From: JBDSGC01 sp046594105
GTDB lineage: Bacteria; Acidobacteriota; Thermoanaerobaculia; Gp7-AA8
Direction of reading: 5' to 3'
NCBI GenBank assembly: GCA_046594105.1
Contig: JBKJQB010000310.1
Location: 1 to 13,275, forward strand
DNA: 13,275 nucleotides
Shown here: positions 1 to 7,864 of the stretch, piece after piece
How positions within the stretch are numbered: the first letter of the stretch is position 1
Layout: the number at the start of each line of letters is the position of its first letter
The notes under the pieces: model-generated
The model's input: the letters and a program-made list of their open reading frames with translations, nothing else
Databases searched by the model: none
Told to the model about the DNA's origin: nothing
Position numbers and translations under genes: made by a program

Positions 1-393
1 ACCGCCGGCGAGGATCTCACCCTGCGCACGCACGACGGATTCGCGGTCTGCGTTGTCCTGACCGTCCCCACCTTTCCCTACTTTCACGGATATGAGCAGT
101 TGTCGAAGGGAGCTCCCATTCTGTTCCGCTCTTCGCTGACGTAGGAAGATCGCCACCAGTTGCACTTCGCCGAGGTGGCCAAGGAGGGCGACCAACTGGT
201 GACGGCCGGGTCGGTAGGCTACGTGATGGTGGTGACGGGACGCGGCGCGTCGGTGGAAGCTGCGCGCGAGGCAGCGTACGAACGATCGCGCAAGGTGGTC
301 ATCCCGAACGTCCGCTACCGCACCGACATCGGAGAGCAGTTTCTTGTACGGGATCGAGAAGAGATGGTGCGGCTGGGATGGTTTCCTGAATGA
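1..393 (+). pseudogene. PurD/GARS-like ATP-grasp C-terminal end, interrupted by in-frame TAG
   Basis: Frame 1 is open from the window edge to a TAG at 142-144. It then continues in the same frame for 82 more codons to a TGA at 391-393. The part after the TAG reads like the C-terminal domain of phosphoribosylamine-glycine ligase (GAR synthetase, a purine biosynthesis enzyme): a V-T-A-G stretch, then VVTGRGASVEAAREAAYE, then an RYRTDIGEQF end. The part before the TAG (VCVVLTVPTFPYFHGYEQL) fits the preceding ATP-grasp region. The homology therefore appears to run straight across the stop with no frame change, consistent with one sense codon (for example GAG) mutated to TAG. The 5' part lies outside the window. 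A TTG at 160 could start a 77-residue ORF, but this would lack the ATP-grasp core and has no convincing ribosome binding site. It may be a real nonsense mutation, a sequencing error, or a divergent PurD paralogue rather than the purine enzyme itself. A repeat starts two bases after the final stop. Confidence 0.65.
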
Positions 394-446
394 GGGCCGG
401 CACGGCCGGCGGCGTTGGTTCGCAAAGCGTCCGCCACGATTTCCGC
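394..446 (+). repeat. Stop-abutting two-hairpin repeat, copy A
   Basis: This copy begins directly after the TGA of the PurD-like gene. Hairpin 1 is GCCGGC-ACG-GCCGGC (396-410), a 6-bp stem with a 3-base loop. Hairpin 2 lies within 410-436 and has the core CGC-AAA-GCG at 421-429, flanked by further GG/CC and GGC/GCC pairs. It closely resembles copy C (5285-5342, minus strand) and more distantly copies B and D. There is no U-tract, so it is not a standard intrinsic terminator. Confidence 0.7.
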
Positions 447-530
447 CTCAGCCGCGGAACGATCTCGTTAGCCCTGAGCTGGGGCACTGCATGAGAAGCA
501 GCCGATTGATGGAAAGAAACGGGGCCTCCC

Positions 531-665
531 ATCGAGTGTCCTTCTCCCCGCCGCAGCGGGGAGAAGGTCCGCGAAGCGGGGATGAGGGGTCCTGCTTCGT
601 CGAGTGCGCGCCCCTCATCCGCCTTCGGCACCTTCTCCCCGTGCCCGGGGAGAAGGACTCTCGAT
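531..665. repeat. 135-bp palindromic MITE-like repeat, copy 1
   Basis: The element is bounded by imperfect inverted ends, ATCGAGTGTCC at 531-541 and GGACTCTCGAT at 655-665. Inside are two hairpins built from CTTCTCCCC/GGGGAGAAG arms and a GGATGAGGGG/CCCCTCATCC pair. The same architecture recurs at 7098-7235. It contains no coding potential of its own; the ORFs crossing it are low-complexity repeat translations. This type of CTCTCCCC/GGGGAGAG palindrome is common between genes in several GC-rich phyla. I see no transposase in the window. Confidence 0.7.
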
Positions 666-768
666 CGTAAGAGGTCAACTTGAATCCGCACGAGGCAAAC
701 ACGCCTGGGATTTGTAAGAGATAGGAATGCTGACATCAGCGTGAAGAGTGCTTCTGCCCTGGGAACAT
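666..768. other. Intergenic stretch, nothing recognised
   Basis: This lies between palindromic repeat copy 1 and stop-abutting repeat copy B. I see no gene, no U-tract terminator and no convincing promoter here. The whole gene-free gap is 394-842 and is otherwise filled by the repeats listed separately. Confidence 0.5.
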
Positions 769-842
769 GCGCGGCAGGAAGTCTTGGGGCGTGATCATGG
801 CGGAGCCTTGGGCAACCAGCGCCGCCGGCCGTGCCGGCGAGC
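769..842 (-). repeat. Stop-abutting two-hairpin repeat, copy B
   Basis: On the minus strand it starts four bases after the TGA of the iron-redox gene (843-845). Hairpin 1 is GCCGGC-ACG-GCCGGC. Hairpin 2 has the core GCC-CAA-GGC, in place of CGC-AAA-GCG in copies A and C. The match to copy D (8518-8587) is ungapped over 70 bases with six differences by eye. Copies B and D are thus one subfamily and A and C another. Confidence 0.7.
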
Positions 843-1736
843 TCAGCCCGCCGTTTCCACGCCGAACTCCTGTCGGTAGCGCGCGAAGCATCGCGCGCCG
901 GCGTTCAAGCGCATGAGCGCGCCTTCGGCGATAGGACGGGCCAGCAGAGGGTTGGCGCTGACCAGCGGTTCGAGGACTTCGCGGTTCCAGGCTTCCGAGT
1001 GACGCACGTCGAGGGTGGCGTGCAGCGCGTAGTACTGGCGTGGCTTCGCGGCCACGCCGAGACGCTTCAGTGCCTCGTCCACAAACGTGGCCCGGGAGGG
1101 AGCGGTCAGTTCCACCACGCCCAGCGCTCCGATGGACTGGTAGGCATAGCGACGATTCGCAGCGAGGCCGATCAGCAGATTTCCCAGTGCCGTCGATTCC
1201 CAGACGATCGCATGTCCGGCTTCGCGCACGCGCAGCGCTGCGGCCAGTCGATCGAGCATGGGGCCATGCATCCCGCTCGGCTTCCCACGTCCCATCTCAT
1301 CCCAGTAGTTGGCGGCCATCTCCAGCTTCGGCCGAACGGGCATTTTGATCTGCGTGAGCGAGACGAGATCGTCGAAGCCGGCCTCTCCTGCGACTTCCTG
1401 CGCCAGGAACCAGACCAGCTGCTGCAGGGTGGCCTGGTGCGCCAGCCAGGGGAAGAGCGGATCGTTCTGTCCGGGACCTGACTCCCTCAGGTTTTCGAAC
1501 CAGGCGAGGAATTGAGGGGCATCGTCGGGAACGGTCGCGGCCTGGGCGCCAATCAGGGCGCATTCTCCTTCAAGGAAACGGATCTCCGCTTGGCGCAGTG
1601 CCATTTCCTCGTCGAGGGAGAGCACCGCTTCCGTGCGTGGGCTGAGGCGTGCGTCATTCAGCCGGTTGAGCTGTCGCTGCAGCGCTTCCGGCATGTTGCC
1701 GAGGGAGGGAGTGATGTCGAGAGCTGCTGCGCTCAT
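843..1736 (-). CDS. Iron-containing redox enzyme, haem-oxygenase-like (HDO) fold
   Basis: The 297-residue protein looks like the haem-oxygenase-like oxidase family (Haem_oxygenas_2 type; relatives include UndA, CADD and SznF). Members use a non-haem di-iron or mono-iron centre within an alpha-helical bundle to oxidise small molecules. Candidate metal-site residues are in QEVAGE (E114, E117), NYWDEMGRG followed by H157 (D146, E147), VVELT (E209) and the H-x3-D-x2-H-x3-W motif at 239-250. The exact ligands are inferred from family patterns. I chose the ATG at 1736: GAGG lies 8 bases upstream and AGGAGGGG somewhat further. An in-frame ATG at 1766 (ten more residues) lies before that Shine-Dalgarno-like sequence and has none of its own. 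The substrate cannot be told. The gene lies 157 bases after the methyltransferase on the same strand, so co-transcription is possible. Repeat copy B follows its stop. Confidence 0.8.
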   Translation of the reverse strand: MSAAALDITPSLGNMPEALQRQLNRLNDARLSPRTEAVLSLDEEMALRQAEIRFLEGECALIGAQAATVPDDAPQFLAWFENLRESGPGQNDPLFPWLAHQATLQQLVWFLAQEVAGEAGFDDLVSLTQIKMPVRPKLEMAANYWDEMGRGKPSGMHGPMLDRLAAALRVREAGHAIVWESTALGNLLIGLAANRRYAYQSIGALGVVELTAPSRATFVDEALKRLGVAAKPRQYYALHATLDVRHSEAWNREVLEPLVSANPLLARPIAEGALMRLNAGARCFARYRQEFGVETAG

Positions 1737-1774
1737 GCAGGGAACCTCACGCCCCTCCTTTTGCATGCGGCGGG

Positions 1775-1804
1775 CCCGAGGCTGTCGCCAGCCTGCGGGT
1801 TTTT
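1775..1804 (+). terminator. Terminator-like hairpin plus T5, plus-strand orientation
   Basis: The left arm is 1775-1784 (CCCGAGGCTG), the loop TCGC and the right arm 1789-1799. They form ten base pairs with one bulged G (1795), followed by TTTTT at 1800-1804. The orientation would end a plus-strand transcript, yet both flanking genes are on the minus strand. Read on the minus strand it is a GCGA-loop hairpin in the leader of the iron-redox gene, with no U-tract. Confidence 0.5.
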
Positions 1805-1893
1805 CCGGATTGCGCCGTCATTACAGGATGAGTTCGCCAACGGCGCGCATTTCGGGAGTGGCGACTGATGGCGACCGAGGTGCATGCGCGGTT

Positions 1894-2826
1894 TCAGCGC
1901 TTCGTCGCATCCAGCGAGACCACGGCGAGCCGGTCCACCGATCCATAAGCGGGGCGCTCCAGCTCTTCGCCGAAGACGTCGGGATCGATCTCGTCGTATT
2001 GGAACGTGGTGTCGGAGTCGAGCAGCGGTTGCACGGCGGCCAGGAAGGTATCGGTCCCCTCGACGATGGCGGACGCCGTATAGAGAATGAGCCGGCCACC
2101 GGATGGCAGCCGTTCCAGCGCCTGGCGAACAATGCGTACGGACAGCGCCTCTCCGAAGGTTCCTCCGCCGTCGCGATAAAGCCGCGACCGGTCGTCGACC
2201 AGATACGGCGGGTTGGAGATCACCAGGTCGATCGGATCAGTGATGGCCCGGAGTACGTCGCTTTCGACCGCGAGCGCATGGCTGATCCCGTTGATCGCCG
2301 CGTTGATGCGCGCGTATCGCAGCGCCAGATGATTGATGTCGGCGAGAAGAAGCGTTTCGCAACGATCGGCGATGGCGATCCCGCCGGCTCCGCTTCCGCA
2401 CCCGACATCGACCGCGCGCTGCGCGGAGGGCTGCAGGCGCCGGAGAAGGGACAGATAGCGATAGGTGTCCGGTCCGAAAAAAACCGACTGGGCATCGAGA
2501 GTGGGAAATGCGGAGTGGAGGAAGATCGCCGGGTTCGCCGATGGCGTCGTGGTAGCAGCCGTCGAAAACCGGACCGTTGCGCGCCACATCCCCTCCTCGG
2601 CCACCAGAACGCCCGCCCGCTCCAGAAGCTCGAGAAGATCGGCGGTCAGCAGCTCTCGTGAGAAGGGACGGCTCCAACCGAAGACATCGCGGAGACTGCG
2701 AGCATGCCGGTTGTCCGGCCGGCGATTCACGCGCGCATGCGATTCGGGCGTGATGGTGATGAAGCGATATCCGAGTGCGAGCAGCTTCCTGCCGAGTGCG
2801 ACCAGCGCGTCATCCGCGACGTCCAT
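1894..2826 (-). CDS. Class I SAM-dependent methyltransferase with NPPY motif
   Basis: The 310-residue protein has a SAM-binding motif I, VDVGCGSG (139-146), an acidic residue after strand beta2 (LADI, D163), and the active-site motif NPPY (205-208). In HemK/PrmC, RsmC and related N-methyltransferases this motif contacts a planar amide or exocyclic amine. An N-terminal region of about 115 residues precedes the Rossmann domain, with FGPDTYRY (117-124) just before it, as in two-domain substrate-recognition enzymes of this group. Whether the target is protein, rRNA or a small molecule cannot be decided. The start at 2826 is the first ATG. No strong Shine-Dalgarno precedes it. The frame stays open upstream into the palindromic repeat at 2888-2998 but offers no convincing alternative start. 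It is transcribed divergently from the cysteine-desulfurase-like gene. Confidence 0.8.
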   Translation of the reverse strand: MDVADDALVALGRKLLALGYRFITITPESHARVNRRPDNRHARSLRDVFGWSRPFSRELLTADLLELLERAGVLVAEEGMWRATVRFSTAATTTPSANPAIFLHSAFPTLDAQSVFFGPDTYRYLSLLRRLQPSAQRAVDVGCGSGAGGIAIADRCETLLLADINHLALRYARINAAINGISHALAVESDVLRAITDPIDLVISNPPYLVDDRSRLYRDGGGTFGEALSVRIVRQALERLPSGGRLILYTASAIVEGTDTFLAAVQPLLDSDTTFQYDEIDPDVFGEELERPAYGSVDRLAVVSLDATKR

Positions 2827-2887
2827 GGGAGCGACATCGTAAGACGGGAGGCGCCGTTTGCACCATGCATCGAAAGGTTTGCCTTTC

Positions 2888-2998
2888 GTGGCGCCGGCAT
2901 CCGTGCCGGCCGTGCCGCGGGCATCCCTGCCCGCGGGATCTCGCCAGGCAGCGCCGGCTGGAAGCCGTCGCCCCGGCCGGCAAGGATGCCGGCGCTAG
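2888..2998. repeat. 111-bp multi-hairpin palindromic repeat, copy E
   Basis: The ends are inverted (GTGGCGCCGGCATCC at 2888-2902 and GGATGCCGGCGCTAG at 2984-2998). Internally there are hairpins of the forms GCCGGCATCC-GTGCCGGC, CGCGGGCATCC-CCCGCGGG and GCCGGCTGGAAGCCG. Copy F at 8768-8877 has the same arrangement and nearly the same length. It occupies the divergent promoter region between the methyltransferase and the cysteine-desulfurase-like gene. Confidence 0.8.
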
Positions 2999-3057
2999 GA
3001 AAGGCGATTGCTCCTCGCTGATTGCTCCTCGATGATCGGCTGTGGACAATGCACTCC

Positions 3058-4302
3058 ATGGCATCGACAACGACACAGACCGATGGTGTAGCCACGCTGC
3101 AGCAGATCCGCGATCAGTTCCCCGCCCTGACCCGACAGCAGAGCGGTCAGGCGGTGGCCTACTTTGACGGACCCGGTGGAACGCAGGTGCCGCGCTCTGT
3201 GGCGGAGGCCATGACCGACTACCTGCTGCACCACAACGCCAACACGCACTGGGCGTATCCGACCAGCAGTGAGACGGATGCAATCATCACCAGCGCACGT
3301 GAGGCGGTGGCCGATTTTCTTCATTGCCATGCGGACGAGGTGGTCTTCGGCAACAACATGACCACGCTGACGTTTCACCTTGCCCGGGCCCTCGGGCGAA
3401 CGTGGCGGCCCGGCGATGAAGTCGTCCTCACCGAGCTCGATCATCACGCCAACATCGCTCCCTGGCGCGCGTTGGAAATCGATCGCGGCGTCGTGGTGCG
3501 CACCGCCAGAATGATCCCCGAGACCGGTCAACTCGACTACGAGCATCTCCAGTCACTCCTCGGGCCGAAGACGAGACTCCTGGCGGCCGGTGGTGCGTCG
3601 AACGCCCTGGGAACGATCAGCGATCGGTCCCGCCTGGCCGCTGCGGCGCGCAGCGTGGGGGCACTCTTCTTTCTCGACGCCGTGCATCTCGCCCCTCACG
3701 AACTGCTCGACGTGCGCGAGATCGGTTGCGATTTTCTGGCGTGCTCCTCCTACAAATTCTACGGCCCTCATGCCGGCATTCTGTTCGCTCGCAAGGAACT
3801 GCTGCAGACGCTGCCCTTTCCCAAACTCGATCCCTCGCCGGACGAAGCGCCCGATCGCGCGGAGACCGGAACGCAGAATCACGAGGGCATCGCAGGGATC
3901 GGGGCCACCATCGAATTTCTCGCTTCGCTGGGAGGCCACGAGGGTGGCCGCCGGGAGCGTCTGCGCCGGGCATTCGAAGGGTTCCATCAGCAGGGGACCA
4001 GGCTGGTCGGCATGTTGTGGGAGGGCTTGTCCTCGATCGAGGGAGTGCGGATGTTCGGGCCCGATCCTTCGCAGCCGCGCACGCCCACGGTGTCATTCAC
4101 GATGCAGGGAATGACCGCCGAGGAAGTCTGCCGGGGGCTGGTCACGCGCGGACTCTTCGTCAGTCACGGCGACTTCTACGCGCAGACGGTGATCGAACGG
4201 TTGCAGGTGGAGGCGCTGGTGCGGGTGGGCTGCGCCTGCTACACCACTGACGAGGAAGTGACGCGGCTGGTCGAAGCGGTACGGTGGCTCGCCCCGAGGT
4301 AA
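3058..4302 (+). CDS. Cysteine-desulfurase-like class V aminotransferase (PLP)
   Basis: The 414-residue fold-type I PLP enzyme resembles the cysteine-desulfurase-like branch near SufS. Visible landmarks are YFDGPGGTQVP (35-45), NAN (60-62), DHHAN (128-132, a PLP-stacking His), LDAVH (206-210, the Asp that contacts the pyridine nitrogen) and SSYKFYGPHAG (230-240, Schiff-base Lys K233). Near the C-terminus, VRVGCACY (388-395) places Cys394 where SufS has its catalytic Cys in RTGHHC, judged by counting from the shared Arg. Cysteine desulfurases release sulfur from cysteine as an enzyme persulfide; for this branch the physiological substrate is not established here. No SufBCD, IscU or SufE partner lies nearby. 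The start is uncertain: ATGs at 3058 and 3049 and a TTG at 3022 are in frame, and none has a strong Shine-Dalgarno. I chose 3058 because homology-like sequence begins soon after it. Confidence 0.82.
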   Translation: MASTTTQTDGVATLQQIRDQFPALTRQQSGQAVAYFDGPGGTQVPRSVAEAMTDYLLHHNANTHWAYPTSSETDAIITSAREAVADFLHCHADEVVFGNNMTTLTFHLARALGRTWRPGDEVVLTELDHHANIAPWRALEIDRGVVVRTARMIPETGQLDYEHLQSLLGPKTRLLAAGGASNALGTISDRSRLAAAARSVGALFFLDAVHLAPHELLDVREIGCDFLACSSYKFYGPHAGILFARKELLQTLPFPKLDPSPDEAPDRAETGTQNHEGIAGIGATIEFLASLGGHEGGRRERLRRAFEGFHQQGTRLVGMLWEGLSSIEGVRMFGPDPSQPRTPTVSFTMQGMTAEEVCRGLVTRGLFVSHGDFYAQTVIERLQVEALVRVGCACYTTDEEVTRLVEAVRWLAPR

Positions 4303-4645
4303 GCAGGCGTGGCCGAACCGAACAGCAATGGGTAGCGATCTGATGGTGTCCTCTCAACATCCCGCTCGCCGATCTTCTGTCACCTCGTGTTGAGAAGCGG
4401 GTTCAGGGCGGTGGAACCACGCGGGAAGTGTCGTCGATTCTGTCAGATAGGTTGAAAGGTCCCGTGAGTGTTCGCATCCGGACGGGGGAGAGCCGGCATG
4501 GGCGCGCCGCATGCAGTCTTTTCCGGTGCTGTCCGCGTGGGGCCAATCGCAGCCAGGTTCTGCGCGGCCGCCGCTGATGCGGTACAGTTCGCGGCGCGCA
4601 CGTGCCTGAGCCAGGCCCGGGGCTGCAGGAAGATAAAGGAGAGAC
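4303..4645. other. Intergenic region upstream of the RRM gene
   Basis: This 343-base gap contains no supported gene. It holds a perfect 8-bp inverted repeat, TCTCAACA (4352-4359) and TGTTGAGA (4388-4395), each followed after one base by CCCGC (4361-4365) and GCGGG (4397-4401). TACAGT at 4583-4588 could be a -10 element for the RRM gene, but I see no good -35 at the right distance. No U-tract terminator follows the cysteine-desulfurase-like gene. Confidence 0.45.
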
Positions 4646-5137
4646 ATGGCTTCGAAGGTTTTTGTCGGAAATCTCGATTTCAACACTACGCGTGAAGATC
4701 TCGAGGCACTCATGTCGCAGGCCGGTCAGGTGAAAGATGTTTACCTGCCCACGGATCGGGAAACGCGTCGTCCTCGAGGATTCGCATTCGTGGAGTACTC
4801 GAGCGATGAAGAGGCAGCGGCCGCGATCGAGAAGTTCAACGGACACGACTTGGGCGGTCGGCAGTTGCGTGTCAACGCAGCGGAAGATCGTCCGCGTCGC
4901 TCCCCAGCGGCGGGCGGAGCTCCCGGTGGTGGCGGCTACGCCGGCGGCGGATTCAACCCCGGTGCCGGTGGTGGCGGCGGCTACGGCGGCGGCTATGGCG
5001 GGGGCGGAGACTACGGCGGTGGTGGAGGTTATGGCGGCGGCGGTGGCGGAGGTCGCGGCGGTGGACCTCCCGGCGGCGCCGGTGGCAAGGCCAAAGGCAG
5101 CCGTCGCAACATCCGCGGCAAGAAACGCAGCCTCTGA
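4646..5137 (+). CDS. RRM-domain RNA-binding protein with glycine-rich tail
   Basis: The 163-residue protein has one N-terminal RRM with both signature motifs: RNP2 as VFVGNL (5-10) and RNP1 as RGFAFVEY (44-51). The domain ends near residue 80. A low-complexity glycine- and tyrosine-rich stretch follows (about 90-146), then a basic tail rich in Lys and Arg (147-163). This layout is that of bacterial and cyanobacterial glycine-rich RNA-binding proteins, often linked to cold response or RNA chaperoning. That role is inference here. The aromatic residues in the RNP motifs are intact, so single-stranded RNA binding is expected. The start is well supported by AAGGAG at 4636-4641, five bases before the ATG. 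A strong intrinsic terminator follows at 5165-5207, so the gene appears to be a single transcription unit. Confidence 0.92.
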   Translation: MASKVFVGNLDFNTTREDLEALMSQAGQVKDVYLPTDRETRRPRGFAFVEYSSDEEAAAAIEKFNGHDLGGRQLRVNAAEDRPRRSPAAGGAPGGGGYAGGGFNPGAGGGGGYGGGYGGGGDYGGGGGYGGGGGGGRGGGPPGGAGGKAKGSRRNIRGKKRSL

Positions 5138-5164
5138 CGCGGAGCACCAGCGAGAAATCAATTC

Positions 5165-5207
5165 CGTGGCGACCGGGTCTTCTGATCCGGCCGCCACGTT
5201 TCGTTTT
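5165..5207 (+). terminator. Intrinsic terminator of the RRM gene
   Basis: The outer stem CGTGGCG (5165-5171) pairs with CGCCACG (5192-5198). The inner stem CCGGGTC (5173-5179) pairs with GATCCGG (5184-5190) with one G-T wobble and a TTCT loop. TTTCGTTTT follows at 5199-5207. It lies 27 bases after the stop. Confidence 0.85.
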
Positions 5208-5284
5208 ATCGGAGCGGAGAGTGTGGAGGAGTCACCCCCACTCTCGATCGACACTGCGAACCGTTCGCGGGTGCGAAAACGCGA

Positions 5285-5342
5285 CTGATGCGAAAATCGT
5301 GGCGGACGCTTTGCGAAGCAACGCCGCCGGCCGTGCCGGCCG
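5285..5342 (-). repeat. Stop-abutting two-hairpin repeat, copy C
   Basis: On the minus strand it starts two bases after the TGA of the ABC-F gene (5343-5345). Hairpin 1 is GCCGGC-ACG-GCCGGC and hairpin 2 has the core CGC-AAA-GCG, as in copy A. Similarity to copy A continues through the ATTT and CATCAG/CCTCAG segment. One base of the outer GG/CC pair of hairpin 2 differs from copy A. Confidence 0.7.
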
Positions 5343-6974
<1,632 letters not shown>

Positions 6975-7097
6975 GCGGCGGCGGTAACGCCCACAACCAC
7001 GGATGTCTTCCGTGAGGGCTTGTGAAAACCCCCCCGGCCTCATCGTGAGCGGGAAAACGGCGCGGACGCCGTGGAAGCAGCGATGACAAACTCTCCC

Positions 7098-7235
7098 ATC
7101 GAGAGTCCCTCTCCCCGCGGCGCGGGGAGAGGGTGCCGCGAAGCGGGGGTGAGGGGCTTTTGCTGGAAAGGATTGACCCCTCATCCGGCCTACGGCCACC
7201 TTCTCCCCGCTGCGGCGGGGAGAAGGACTCTCGAC
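7098..7235. repeat. 138-bp palindromic MITE-like repeat, copy 2
   Basis: The ends are inverted: ATCGAGAGTCC (7098-7108) and GGACTCTCGA (7225-7234). Inside are CTCTCCCC/GGGGAGAG arms, a GGGTGAGGGG segment, CCCCTCATCC and CTTCTCCCC/GGGGAGAAG. The design matches 531-665. It lies in the 500-base gap upstream of the ABC-F gene. Confidence 0.75.
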
Positions 7236-7286
7236 ATTGGGCAGTGGCGGCTTTGGGGCCGTGTCATTAGAAGCCGCGCAGACGGG

Positions 7287-7385
7287 GAAGGATCTGCAAC
7301 GACGCAACTGCCGCCGGCAGCATCCTCGTGATTGCAGATCCTTCGCTTCCCGCCCGCCACCCACGCCGTTCAGGATGACGATTTG
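7287..7385. repeat. Second palindromic repeat with 13-bp perfect arms
   Basis: GAAGGATCTGCAA (7287-7299) and TTGCAGATCCTTC (7332-7344) are exact reverse complements 32 bases apart. Nested between them is a CTGCC-GCC-GGCAG hairpin. The right arm continues into CGCTTCCCGC and GTTCAGGATGAC, resembling the GTCATCCTGA/AGATCCTTCGCT repeats that are frequent between genes in environmental genomes. A TTTTTT run follows at 7389-7394. No plus-strand gene lies upstream, so I do not call a terminator. Confidence 0.6.
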
Positions 7386-7474
7386 GGATTTTTTCACAGT
7401 CTCTGAGGGTGAGGAATCGGTTCGCGGCGCACCACCCCACCGCTCAGGAGGAGCAGAGGCGCCAGGAAACGCGC

Positions 7475-7858
7475 CTATCGCGGCAGGCCCGGCTCGCCGT
7501 TGGCCGACCGGCGCACCGCTTCGAGCAGTTCGCTCAGCTCGAACGGTTTGCGGATGATGCTCTGCACGACGGCAGCATTGCTGACCCTCTGGAAGTCGCG
7601 ATCGCTGGCAGCCGACATGACCACCACCGGCTGATCGGGAGACTCGATGGTCAGCCGGTCGATCACGTCGAAGCCGCTCATGATCGGCATCATCAGATCG
7701 AGAAGGATGACGTCGAAGCGACCCTGCTGGAGCTTGGTCATCGCCTCTTCCCCGTTGCTGGCCTGCTCCACCGCGTACTGGTTGCGTTGCAGCACCCGGG
7801 TGACCAGGGCGCGGATGGCATCGTCATCATCGACCACCAGAACGTTGTGTTGCGTCAC
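7475..7858 (-). CDS. Stand-alone CheY-like receiver (response regulator)
   Basis: The 127-residue single receiver domain has no output domain. The acidic pocket is in VVDDDD (D10-D13), the phosphoacceptor is D54 (ILLDLMMP), the switch Ser is S82 (VVMSAA) and the conserved Lys is K104 (RKPF). All residues for phosphorylation and Mg binding are present, so it should accept phosphate from a histidine kinase. No kinase is encoded in the window and the partner is unknown. The GTG at 7858 is the only plausible start: an in-frame TAG lies three codons upstream (7868-7870, minus strand) and I see no later Met with a ribosome binding site before the conserved beta1 strand. There is no Shine-Dalgarno. 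TAGAAT at 7865-7870 on the minus strand could be a -10 box for a leaderless transcript. Confidence 0.9.
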   Translation of the reverse strand: MTQHNVLVVDDDDAIRALVTRVLQRNQYAVEQASNGEEAMTKLQQGRFDVILLDLMMPIMSGFDVIDRLTIESPDQPVVVMSAASDRDFQRVSNAAVVQSIIRKPFELSELLEAVRRSANGEPGLPR

Positions 7859-7864
7859 GCGAAT

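Noticed and set aside
160..393. An independent 77-residue gene starting at TTG 160
   Set aside because: It is the C-terminal part of a GARS-like domain without its core, lacks a ribosome binding site, and is in frame with coding sequence upstream of the TAG.
531..665. CRISPR-like or intrinsic terminator interpretation of the CTCTCCCC palindromes
   Set aside because: There is no direct-repeat/spacer periodicity and no T-tract next to the stems. Shared inverted ends at two loci fit a dispersed repeat better.
1633..2661. A 342-codon plus-strand ORF
   Set aside because: It is antisense to the methyltransferase and the 5' end of the iron-redox gene, both with clear family motifs. Long antisense ORFs are expected at high GC, and its product shows no domain.
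4303..4645. tRNA or other structured RNA gene in the gap upstream of the RRM gene
   Set aside because: I found no T-loop (GGTTCGA-type) or anticodon-arm pattern; only the interleaved inverted repeats are notable.
6975..7397. N-terminal extension of the ABC-F frame
   Set aside because: The extension translates the palindromic repeats at 7098-7235 and 7287-7385. The conserved ABC start is the ATG at 6974.
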